From JBEKCP01 sp050014815 (GTDB lineage: Bacteria; Planctomycetota; Planctomycetia; Pirellulales; Thermoguttaceae), in assembly GCA_050014815.1 (NCBI GenBank), contig JBEKCP010000176.1, forward strand, positions 1-9,743: a DNA stretch of 9,743 nt, written 5' to 3'. Of this stretch, positions 1 to 5,208 are shown piece by piece. The notes under the pieces were generated by a model, which had not been told where the DNA came from, searched no databases, and saw nothing but the letters and a program-made list of their open reading frames with translations. Numbering within the stretch: the stretch's first letter is position 1; every line of letters starts with the position of its first letter. Position numbers and translations under genes: made by a program.

Positions 1-1539
1 GGCGACGAGGGGGGCGTGCTGATCGGGGCCATCAACAGCGAGTTCATCCAGGTCAAGGCCATTGCCGACATCCGCCCGTACAACATCCACCGCGCCTTCC
101 ACGGCGACTATTACAGCGAGTCGCAGTTGAAGGCCCGGCCCGGACTCGTCCGCGTCTACAAGTGGAAAGACGAGGACGAGGCCCGAAAGAACGTCAAGGT
201 CTACGGACCGTACGAGGAATTGATCAGCCACGCGAAGGAGGACGGTCTGGAGGCGGTCATCCTCGCGCTGCCGCTGCACCTGCACGCCCCGGCGGCCATC
301 GCCGCGATGAGGGCCGGGCTGCACGTCATTACCGAGAAGCTCATGGCCCACAGCGTCGGCGAGTGCAAGGAAATGGCCCGCGAGGCCAAGACGGCCAACC
401 TCTACCTGGCGGTCGGGCACCAGCGGCATTACAGCATTCTCTATAACAATGCGGTCGAGCTGATCCAGCGGGGCGTGCTGGGGCAACTGCACTACATCCG
501 CGCCCAATGGCACCGCGGCAACATGCCGGACAACGACACGTGGAAGGTGCCGCTGCCGCCGGACGTCAAGTCGCTCTCCGAAGACCCGAAGGCCAACCTC
601 CTGGCGGAAGAACTCCTGAAGTACGAGAAGGCCCTGACGGAGGCCCTGAAGCCCAAGAAAGAGAACGAGAAGCCGGACGCGAAGCAGATCGAAAAGCTCC
701 AGCGGCTCATCGCCCAGAAGACGGCCCAGATCGCCGACAAGGTTGTCGAGGCCGAGAAGTTCGGCTACCAGAAGCCGCAGGTCATGGACGCCGGCAAGGT
801 CGTTTATACCGGCCCCGCCCTGGAGGAGCTGATCCGCTGGCGGCTGTGGAACCGCACGGGGGCGGGCCTGATGGCCGAGCTGGGCAGCCACCAGTTGGAC
901 GCCGCCAGCATCTTCATCGCCGCCGCGCACGGCGGCCAGGTGCAGCACCCGTTGAGCGTGGCCGCCGCGTCCAACCGCCCGCTGTTCCCGCCCGACCGCG
1001 ACATCGAGGACCACGTCTTCTGCATCTTCGAGTTCCCCGCCCCCGGCTACGACGCGAAGGACCCCGAGGCCGCCAAGAAGAAGATCGGCGTGCAGTACGC
1101 CTCGATCAACGGCAACGGCTTCGGCGGCTACGGCGAGACGGTCCTGGGGACCGAGGGCACCTTGATCCTCGAGCGCGAGCAGGAGGCGCAGTTGTACAAG
1201 ATGGCCCCGGCAATCGGCAAGACCCGGGTGGTCGTAGACAAGAAGAAGCCGGCCAAACTCGACGCCGTCGATACGGGTGACGAGCGTTCCCTGGCGATCG
1301 GCCAGGAGGCGATGCTCGAAGCGGAGCGGGGCTATGCCGAAGAGCTTGAGCACTGGGCATGGTGCATCCGCAACCCGGCCCCCGAGAACCAGCCGCGGTG
1401 TCATCCGAAGGTGGCCCTGAAGGACGCCGTGATCGCCCTGACGGCCAACTACGCCGCCCGCGAGGGCGAGCGGATCGACTTCCGGGAGTCCTGGTTCGAC
1501 CCCGACGACCCCGCCACGCCGGACGAGAAGATGCTATAA
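1..1539 (+). CDS. Gfo/Idh/MocA family oxidoreductase, 5'-truncated by the window edge
   Basis: Likely NAD(P)-dependent sugar or polyol dehydrogenase-type enzyme, substrate unknown. The frame is open from base 1, and the in-frame GTG at 16 lies inside the N-terminal Rossmann fold, so the true start is upstream. From base 1, about 512 residues are visible. The Rossmann half contains the acidic beta-strand end IADIRP and the usual helix-strand series. The sequence ITEKLMAHS (Lys codon 337-339) occupies the place of the family's EKP catalytic-lysine motif. VGHQRHY and WRLWNRTGAGLMAELGSHQLD mark the C-terminal alpha/beta domain; His in GSHQLD is the usual active-site position. An odd feature is a charged, Lys/Glu/Ala-rich insertion at about 571-830, probably helical or coiled-coil. 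The TAA stop overlaps a perfect TATAAT (1535-1540). Family assignment is firm; substrate is not inferable, and the neighbouring transporter is only weak context. Confidence 0.93.
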   Translation, partial: GDEGGVLIGAINSEFIQVKAIADIRPYNIHRAFHGDYYSESQLKARPGLVRVYKWKDEDEARKNVKVYGPYEELISHAKEDGLEAVILALPLHLHAPAAIAAMRAGLHVITEKLMAHSVGECKEMAREAKTANLYLAVGHQRHYSILYNNAVELIQRGVLGQLHYIRAQWHRGNMPDNDTWKVPLPPDVKSLSEDPKANLLAEELLKYEKALTEALKPKKENEKPDAKQIEKLQRLIAQKTAQIADKVVEAEKFGYQKPQVMDAGKVVYTGPALEELIRWRLWNRTGAGLMAELGSHQLDAASIFIAAAHGGQVQHPLSVAAASNRPLFPPDRDIEDHVFCIFEFPAPGYDAKDPEAAKKKIGVQYASINGNGFGGYGETVLGTEGTLILEREQEAQLYKMAPAIGKTRVVVDKKKPAKLDAVDTGDERSLAIGQEAMLEAERGYAEELEHWAWCIRNPAPENQPRCHPKVALKDAVIALTANYAAREGERIDFRESWFDPDDPATPDEKML

Positions 1540-1540
1540 T
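1535..1540 (+). promoter_or_regulatory. Candidate -10 box upstream of the Uma2 gene
   Basis: A perfect TATAAT overlaps the stop codon of the oxidoreductase gene and sits 45 bases before the Uma2 ATG, which would give a short leader. No recognisable -35 hexamer lies 16-18 bases upstream, so it may be fortuitous. The gene could equally be read from the upstream promoter. Confidence 0.3.
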
Positions 1541-1585
1541 ACCTTGCAGCGGGTGGGCATATCCCGCGCAAAATAGAGCCAAGCC

Positions 1586-2140
1586 ATGATCGCCACGACC
1601 CTCGTCACAGCCGAACAACTCCTCCACATGCCCAGCGACGGGTATCGCTACGAGTTGGTCGCGGGAGAACTTCATAAAATGACACCAGCAGGCTGGAAGC
1701 ACGGGGGCATTGCAGGCGGGCTCCACGGACTCATGGCCTCCCATGCCAGACAGAACCAACTCGGCATGATCTTCTCAGCCGAAACGGGCTTCCTCTTGAG
1801 TCGCGACCCGGACACGGTGCGGGCGCCGGACATCGCCTTCATTCGCAAAGACCATCTTCCGGCGGAACTGCCCGAGGACGCCTTCTGGCCCGGTCCACCC
1901 GATCTGGCCGTCGAGGTCGTGTCGCCCGGCGATACGTTCCGCGAGGTGGACGAGAAGGTCCATGCATGGCTGGAGGCGGGCGCCATGATGGTCTGGGTGG
2001 TCAATCCGCAATGGCGGAGCGTAAGCGTGTACCGGGCCGGCCCCGCCATCAGGACGTTGACCGAGAAGGACGAGTTGACGGGCGAAGACGTGCTGCCCGG
2101 CTTTCGTTGCCGGGTAGGCGAAATCTTTGCGAACCCGTAG
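1586..2140 (+). CDS. Uma2 family (DUF820) putative endonuclease
   Basis: Protein of 184 residues, the normal length for the Uma2/DUF820 family, which has the PD-(D/E)xK nuclease fold. The expected catalytic series is present: Asp82 in RAPDIAFI, Glu110 in DLAVEVVSP, and Lys124 in the helix preceding WLEAGA. The N-terminal half carries the usual YELVAGEL motif (residues 22-29), and the C-terminal strands VWVVNPQWRSVSVY (about 135-148) also fit. The ATG at 1586 is preceded by only a weak purine stretch (AAAATAGAGCC). It starts 46 bases after the oxidoreductase stop on the same strand. The family is very numerous in Planctomycetota and Cyanobacteria, and its biological substrate is unknown. The gene appears intact, with all core residues in place. 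Family assignment is strong; nuclease activity is inferred from the fold. Confidence 0.92.
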   Translation: MIATTLVTAEQLLHMPSDGYRYELVAGELHKMTPAGWKHGGIAGGLHGLMASHARQNQLGMIFSAETGFLLSRDPDTVRAPDIAFIRKDHLPAELPEDAFWPGPPDLAVEVVSPGDTFREVDEKVHAWLEAGAMMVWVVNPQWRSVSVYRAGPAIRTLTEKDELTGEDVLPGFRCRVGEIFANP

Positions 2141-2186
2141 ATGCCGGCCTCTTGCGGCTCCTCTTCGGCGGCTTTTCCGTGCCCCG

Positions 2187-2215
2187 TTTACAAGACCCGC
2201 GACGGCTGGGATAAT
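2187..2215 (+). promoter_or_regulatory. Sigma-70-like promoter for the FucP-like transporter
   Basis: TTTACA (2187-2192) and GATAAT (2210-2215) are separated by exactly 17 bases, each with five of six consensus positions. It lies in the 175-bp gap between the Uma2 stop and the transporter ATG. It would start transcription near 2222 and give a leader of about 95 bases. It suggests the transporter is transcribed separately from the two upstream genes. The leader itself (2222-2315) shows no obvious conserved structure. Confidence 0.55.
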
Positions 2216-2315
2216 ACCCGGCTGACCGTCTTCGGAGAAGGTCCTCCCCGAGCCGCCTCGCCGACGGGGATTGCCGCATCGGCGCCAGAATTCCACAGGC
2301 CCCCAGCACATTACC

Positions 2316-3737
2316 ATGAGCACCGGCAAGAGAAGCATGTTCGTAACGGCCGACGGGAAGAACCTGGTGTTCACGTTCATCCTCGTCAGCTCCCTGTTTC
2401 TCCTTTGGGGAGTCTGCAACGGCATGATTGACGTGATGGACAAGCACTTCCAGGATGAGTTGGGCCTCAGCAAGTCCCAATCGGCCTGGGTGCAGTTCGC
2501 GCATTACCTGGGGTACTTCCTGATGGCGATGCCGGCTGGCTGGCTGGCGAGCAAGCTCGGCTACAAAGTCGGCATCATCACCGGCCTGTTGATGGTGGCG
2601 GCGGGCGGATTCTGGTTCCTGCCGGCCACGCACATCAACGCCTTGGCCCATGCCGGCAGCGTGTCGCCTGCCACCGCTTTCCTGGGGTACCTCGCCGGGG
2701 TTTGGGCCATTGCCGCGGGACTGACGTTCCTGGAAACGGTCGCCAACCCTTACACGACGGTGTTGGGCCCGCAGCGCTACGCGGCCACGCGCATCAATCT
2801 GGCCCAGTCCTGCAACGGCGTCGGCTGGATCTTCGGCCCAATCATCGGCGGAATGTTCTTTTATTCCACGAACGCGGCGGGACAGAGCACCGGCAGCGAG
2901 ACGCTGTATATTCCTTACCTCGTCGTTGCGGGCGTGGTCCTCGTGCTCTCGGTCATCTTCTATTTTGCCTACATTCCCGACATCAGAAGCGAGGATGACT
3001 ATCATCTCGACGATTCCGTGCCCAGTGTTTCCCACTCGATCTGGACTCATCCGCATTTCGTCCTGGCCGTGGCAGCGCAATTCCTTTACGTCGCCGCCCA
3101 GGCCGGGATCTTCAGTTTCTTCATCAATTACATGACTGCCGAAGTTCCGGCGATTCCCGATTCATGGAACTCGATCATGACGAGGCTTGCAGACCACGCC
3201 GGCTTCCTGCACAACTGGCTCGTCGGCTGGTTCGAAACCAGCAAGGACGGCGTTCTTTGCATCAGCAACAAGGGTGCATCCAACCTTGCGTCCCTCGGAT
3301 TTGTGTGTTTCCTGGTCGGCCGCTTCACAGGCGCCGGCCTGCTGAGGAGATTCTCGGCACACAAGGTTCTCGGCCTCTACGGCCTGATGAACGTCCTGGC
3401 CTGCCTCGTGGTCTTCCTCAAGTTGGGATGGCTGTCCGTGGCGTGCGTCTTCCTGAGCTACTTCTTCATGTCGATCATGTTCCCGACCATCTTCGCGCTG
3501 GGGATCTTCGGCCTCGGGGCCCGGGCGAAGAAGGCATCCGCCTTCATTGTCATGGCGATCATGGGCGGCGCCGTCCTGCCCAAGTTGATGGGCGCCGTCG
3601 CCGACCAATACGACATGTCCCGCGGTTTCATCGTGCCAATGGTCTGCTTCGCGATGGTGGCCCTCTACGGCTTCGGCTGGCCCAAGCTCAGCCACGCCGA
3701 TTCGCTCCATGGCACAGCGGCCTCCGTCGGGCACTAA
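2316..3737 (+). CDS. FucP-like MFS sugar transporter (FHS family)
   Basis: Integral inner-membrane proton/sugar symporter of the major facilitator superfamily, closest in pattern to L-fucose permease FucP. The chosen ATG (2316) gives 473 residues; an upstream in-frame start at 2271 only adds 15 non-hydrophobic residues, and the next ATG is at 2337. No good Shine-Dalgarno is visible. The two acidic residues essential in E. coli FucP are conserved in context: Asp39 in LWGVCNGMID and Glu140 in FLETVANPY. Other FucP-like blocks are YFLMAMPAGWLASKLGYKVGI, RINLAQSCNGVGW, VGRFTGAGLLRRFSAHKVLG and FFMSIMFPTIFALGI. About 12 hydrophobic segments can be traced. Between the regions matching TM7 and TM8 there is an extra hydrophilic/amphipathic stretch (about residues 275-320) longer than in E. 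coli FucP. Substrate could be fucose or another hexose. Own promoter upstream and hairpin downstream suggest a single-gene unit. Confidence 0.9.
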   Translation: MSTGKRSMFVTADGKNLVFTFILVSSLFLLWGVCNGMIDVMDKHFQDELGLSKSQSAWVQFAHYLGYFLMAMPAGWLASKLGYKVGIITGLLMVAAGGFWFLPATHINALAHAGSVSPATAFLGYLAGVWAIAAGLTFLETVANPYTTVLGPQRYAATRINLAQSCNGVGWIFGPIIGGMFFYSTNAAGQSTGSETLYIPYLVVAGVVLVLSVIFYFAYIPDIRSEDDYHLDDSVPSVSHSIWTHPHFVLAVAAQFLYVAAQAGIFSFFINYMTAEVPAIPDSWNSIMTRLADHAGFLHNWLVGWFETSKDGVLCISNKGASNLASLGFVCFLVGRFTGAGLLRRFSAHKVLGLYGLMNVLACLVVFLKLGWLSVACVFLSYFFMSIMFPTIFALGIFGLGARAKKASAFIVMAIMGGAVLPKLMGAVADQYDMSRGFIVPMVCFAMVALYGFGWPKLSHADSLHGTAASVGH

Positions 3738-3750
3738 GTAGTTGGGCAGC

Positions 3751-3790
3751 GCCACTTCGCTTGATGATAGCATCGATAAGTGGCTTTGTA
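3751..3790 (+). terminator. Terminator-like hairpin after the transporter gene
   Basis: Starting 13 bases after the transporter stop, GCCACTT (3751-3757) pairs perfectly with AAGTGGC (3778-3784). Inside, GATG and CATC pair around an ATAG tetraloop, making one long interrupted hairpin. It is followed by TTTGTATATT, a moderately T-rich tail. It fits an intrinsic terminator, though the tail is weaker than in classic examples. Confidence 0.55.
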
Positions 3791-3914
3791 TATTGGAGCT
3801 AGCGAGGCATGACACGGCGGGGTTGCTGTTGCTCCACTCCGGCCAGAAACTTGGAAGCCAGCACGGAGACCCCAGACCCGGGCGGGTTCGCTCTGGATGC
3901 GCTGGCCGCTAATC

Positions 3915-3951
3915 GAGAGGGCTTGCGGGCTCCGCCCGCCTCTGCCTTCTC
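3915..3951. repeat. Nested GC-rich hairpin
   Basis: Outer arms GAGAGGGC (3915-3922) and GCCTTCTC (3944-3951) pair over eight positions with one G-T wobble. Inner arms GCGGGC (3925-3930) and GCCCGC (3934-3939) pair perfectly around a TCC loop. There is no T-run on either side, so it is not an obvious terminator. Function unknown; it may be a palindromic intergenic repeat. Confidence 0.5.
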
Positions 3952-3987
3952 TGATGCCTCACAAGCGATGGGGAGCGGGCCCCAAGC

Positions 3988-4010
3988 GACGGGCGATGCT
4001 CGCCCCCGTC
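3988..4010. repeat. Short GC-rich hairpin
   Basis: GGGCGA (3991-3996) pairs with TCGCCC (4000-4005) around a TGC loop. The stem continues with GAC/GTC (3988-3990 with 4008-4010) if the two Cs at 4006-4007 bulge out. It lies 37 bases after the nested hairpin. No coding or terminator role is evident. Confidence 0.4.
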
Positions 4011-4028
4011 CTACTGCCCGCCGTCCAA

Positions 4029-4058
4029 GCGGTTTACAAGAGGGCGGTTTACAACATC
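4029..4058. repeat. Two-unit tandem repeat, 15-bp period
   Basis: GCGGTTTACAA occurs at 4029-4039 and again at 4044-4054, so the unit repeats with a 15-bp period of which 11 bases are identical. The sequence GTTTACAAGA within it also occurs at 2186-2195, in the transporter promoter. Two units are too few to call an array. It could be a protein-binding direct repeat or chance. Confidence 0.45.
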
Positions 4059-4064
4059 CAATGC

Positions 4065-4101
4065 AAAAGCCGTTTCACAAGCGCTTGCTGTGAAACGGCT
4101 T
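4065..4101 (-). terminator. Intrinsic terminator of the truncated tRNA-Ala, minus strand
   Basis: Perfect 13-bp arms (4067-4079 and 4089-4101; one arm reads AAGCCGTTTCACA) enclose a 9-base loop. Read on the minus strand, the hairpin begins seven bases after the tRNA discriminator position and ends in TTTT (4068-4065). That is the normal position and shape of a terminator behind a tRNA gene. It suggests the 3' flank of the original tRNA locus is preserved here even though the tRNA is broken. Confidence 0.65.
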
Positions 4102-4107
4102 GCGGAG

Positions 4108-4150
4108 TGGAGACGACCGGGATCGAACCGGCAACCTCCTGCGTGCAAAG
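4108..4150 (-). pseudogene. 3' half of a tRNA-Ala(UGC) gene; 5' half missing
   Basis: Read on the minus strand from 4150 to 4108, these 43 bases match the 3' half of tRNA-Ala(UGC). The parts in order are anticodon loop TTTGCAC (4149-4143), anticodon-stem 3' strand GCAGG, variable loop AGGTT, T-arm GCCGG-TTCGATC-CCGGT (4132-4116), acceptor 3' strand CGTCTCC and discriminator A (4108). The next bases are CTC, so CCA is not encoded. Upstream of 4150 (4151 and higher) the sequence stops matching at once: the expected partner strand of the anticodon stem (CCTGC) reads CGGAC, and no D-arm or 5' acceptor strand follows. It cannot fold as a tRNA. The break at the anticodon loop is where many tyrosine integrases recombine, so an attachment-site remnant is likely; simple degradation is the alternative. 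Confidence 0.75.
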
Positions 4151-4256
4151 TCCGATTTTGAAACCACCGTTTAGGCCCAAATTGCCGAAGAATACCCCTA
4201 TTCTATCCCTCAGACCAACTATAGCAAGGGCTCTCAAACGATTGCAGTTTCTCTCG

Positions 4257-4274
4257 GGAAATAGCGGTATTTCC
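4257..4274. repeat. Perfect 7-bp hairpin
   Basis: GGAAATA (4257-4263) and TATTTCC (4268-4274) pair perfectly around a GCGG tetraloop, followed on the + strand by AAAA and preceded on the minus strand by TTTT. It lies 17 bases before the 22-bp palindrome, in the AT-richer stretch next to the tRNA fragment. Possible operator or small terminator; role unknown. Confidence 0.45.
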
Positions 4275-4290
4275 AAAATCGCGAGGGGCA

Positions 4291-4312
4291 CAAAACGGTA
4301 ATTACCGTTTTG
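4291..4312. promoter_or_regulatory. Perfect 22-bp palindrome, candidate operator or recombination site
   Basis: The half-site CAAAACGGTAA (4291-4301) is followed directly by its exact reverse complement TTACCGTTTTG (4302-4312), with no spacer. A palindrome of this length is unlikely by chance. It could bind a dimeric regulator or recombinase. As RNA it would form a 9-bp hairpin with an AATT loop ending in U-rich sequence in either direction, i.e. a bidirectional terminator. No gene start lies close enough to decide. Confidence 0.5.
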
Positions 4313-4360
4313 GCCGTCGCCCTGTCCGCCAAGGTGGATAATCGACAACGCCACCGCCGT

Positions 4361-4444
4361 CTGCTACAACAACACTCGGCCGGGAGGTGCCAGTCGTAGC
4401 CGACCTGGAAGGCGTTGTGCCTACCCTCCCGGCCGCTCTTTCCA
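4361..4444. repeat. Structured ~82-nt repeat, copy 1
   Basis: The unit begins CTGCTACAAC and ends GGCCGCTCTTTCCA. The outer stem has perfect 11-bp arms, CGGCCGGGAGG (4377-4387) with CCTCCCGGCCG (4425-4435). Inside is a second stem, CCAGTCG (4390-4396) with CGA-C-CTGG (4401-4408), with one bulged C and a TAGC loop. A single-stranded block GGAAGGCGTTGTGCC follows. Copy 2 starts 259 bases further on. It may be a structured RNA or an intergenic palindromic repeat family; strand of action is undecided. Confidence 0.6.
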
Positions 4445-4619
4445 ATCCGGACTCGGGGTGGCTGCCCGCTACGGTCCGCAAAAAAGCTGCTGTGGCCCTT
4501 GGTGACCGAGCTGGCCCAAGAGCTGCCGAGCCCGCCGAGGCCGCCAGCGTCGCTCCAAGAAACGCAGGCGGGTTGCCAGTGCCAGCCTCACGACGCCCAG
4601 TTGAAACCCCTCCCAACTC

Positions 4620-4700
4620 CTGCTACAACCATGCTTGGCCGGGACGTGTCGGGGTCGTCCCCCGGGAAGCGTCATGCCGATCGTCCCGGCCGCTTTTCCA
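4620..4700. repeat. Structured ~82-nt repeat, copy 2
   Basis: Same layout as copy 1: CTGCTACAAC, outer stem GGCCGGGACG (4637-4646) with CGTCCCGGCC (4682-4691), an inner GC stem around 4650-4665, the block GGGAAGCGTCATGCC, and the end GGCCGCTTTTCCA. In the outer stem, the position that is G-C in copy 1 is C-G here, so pairing is kept although both strands changed. The inner stem has different bases yet also pairs. That is a sign of selection on, or recent mutual repair of, the structure. It ends 53 bases before the preferred start of the PH-like gene. Confidence 0.6.
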
Positions 4701-4753
4701 GCCTCTGCCGAACCTTTTCGGGCCTCCTGGGATCAGAGCAGTTCAACGCCGAC

Positions 4754-5200
4754 GTGGGATACCAAAAGACCCAGCATGGCCGATGGCACTTGATCCTGCT
4801 TGCTGTTGCGGGCGGGATGCTCGGCGGTGCCTGGATCACCCGCGATGAGCCGACCGTGGCGGTGCTGCTGCCGGTCATCGCGGCCATTTTCGTCCTTCTT
4901 GCCCTGATGTTCTGCTCGTTGACCATCCGCGACGAGGGCCAGTGGCTGGCCCTCCGCTACGGGCCCCTGCCGGCCTTCCGCAAGAGGATTCGCTATTCGG
5001 ACATCACCTCAGTCGAGCCCGGCCGGGTCTCAATCATCGACGGGTGGGGCATCCATTACATCCCGGGCCGTGGCTGGACCTACAACCTCTGGGGCTTCGG
5101 CTGCGTGAAGCTCAGCTTGGGCAGGAAGATCGTTCGGGTGGGCACGGATGATGTGGATAACCTGGTGCGATTTCTCCGCGGCAAGCTGGCCCAGAATTGA
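4754..5200 (+). CDS. Small membrane protein with PH-like domain
   Basis: From the GTG at 4754 the product has 148 residues. Two hydrophobic helices (about 11-29 and 34-54) are followed by a cytoplasmic all-beta region (55-146). This region resembles bacterial PH-like domains attached to membrane hairpins, with the pattern IDGWGIHYIPGRGWTYN (95-111), then KLSLGRKIVRVGTDD. Such domains are of unknown function. The open frame extends back to 4415, with an ATG at 4631, but the upstream part lies in the structured repeat, is Pro/Ser/Arg-rich and lacks protein-like features. I therefore prefer 4754, although no good Shine-Dalgarno is seen before it. The beta-helix gene starts 8 bases after its stop and uses an SD overlapping that stop, so the two are co-translated. 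No enzymatic role can be assigned. Confidence 0.72.
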   Translation: MGYQKTQHGRWHLILLAVAGGMLGGAWITRDEPTVAVLLPVIAAIFVLLALMFCSLTIRDEGQWLALRYGPLPAFRKRIRYSDITSVEPGRVSIIDGWGIHYIPGRGWTYNLWGFGCVKLSLGRKIVRVGTDDVDNLVRFLRGKLAQN

Positions 5201-5204
5201 GGTG
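5199..5204 (+). promoter_or_regulatory. RBS of the beta-helix gene overlapping the upstream stop
   Basis: GAGGTG starts in the TGA stop codon of the PH-like gene and sits four bases before the ATG at 5209. It fixes this ATG over the in-frame TTG at 5197 and points to translational coupling of the two genes. Confidence 0.65.
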
Positions 5205-5208
5205 CTTC

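Larger units (their letters stand above)
3738..4753. other. Structured intergenic island without a credible protein gene
   Basis: About 1 kb separates the transporter from the next convincing coding region. Open frames in it are overlapping, rich in Pro/Arg/Ser and without recognisable protein features. Two of them (3897-4301 + and 4049-4354 -) simply translate the tRNA fragment. The region holds, in order: a terminator, two GC-rich hairpins, a short tandem repeat, a tRNA-Ala 3' half with its own terminator, a small hairpin, a perfect palindrome, and two copies of a structured repeat. The stretch 4150-4360 is AT-richer than its surroundings. It has the look of an insertion scar or repeat-rich accessory spacer; no integrase or transposase gene is present. 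Confidence 0.6.

Noticed and set aside
507..1280. 257-codon plus-strand frame inside the oxidoreductase
   Set aside because: Arg/Gly/Pro-rich shadow frame of a clear gene, typical in high-GC DNA.
4108..4150. tmRNA 3' end
   Set aside because: The fragment has a tRNA anticodon loop (TTTGCAC) and variable loop, which tmRNA lacks, and no tmRNA 5' end is visible upstream.
3897..4301. Plus-strand open frame of 134 codons
   Set aside because: Its part reading TGIEPATSCVQS is the translation of the antisense of the tRNA-Ala fragment; such peptides are a common artefact around tRNA sequences.
4049..4354. Minus-strand open frame of 101 codons
   Set aside because: LCTQEVAGSIPVVST is the translated tRNA 3' half, another frequent artefact, and the rest has no protein features.
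4361..4700. Integron attC sites as explanation of the two repeats
   Set aside because: The conserved CTACAAC and GTTGTGC blocks do not fit the attC core consensus and lie on different sides of the stem; the repeats do not flank gene cassettes.
4415..4753. N-terminal extension of the PH-like protein
   Set aside because: It covers the structured repeat, is Pro/Ser/Arg-rich and resembles no protein; the membrane domain starts just after the GTG at 4754. The ATG at 4631 stays possible.
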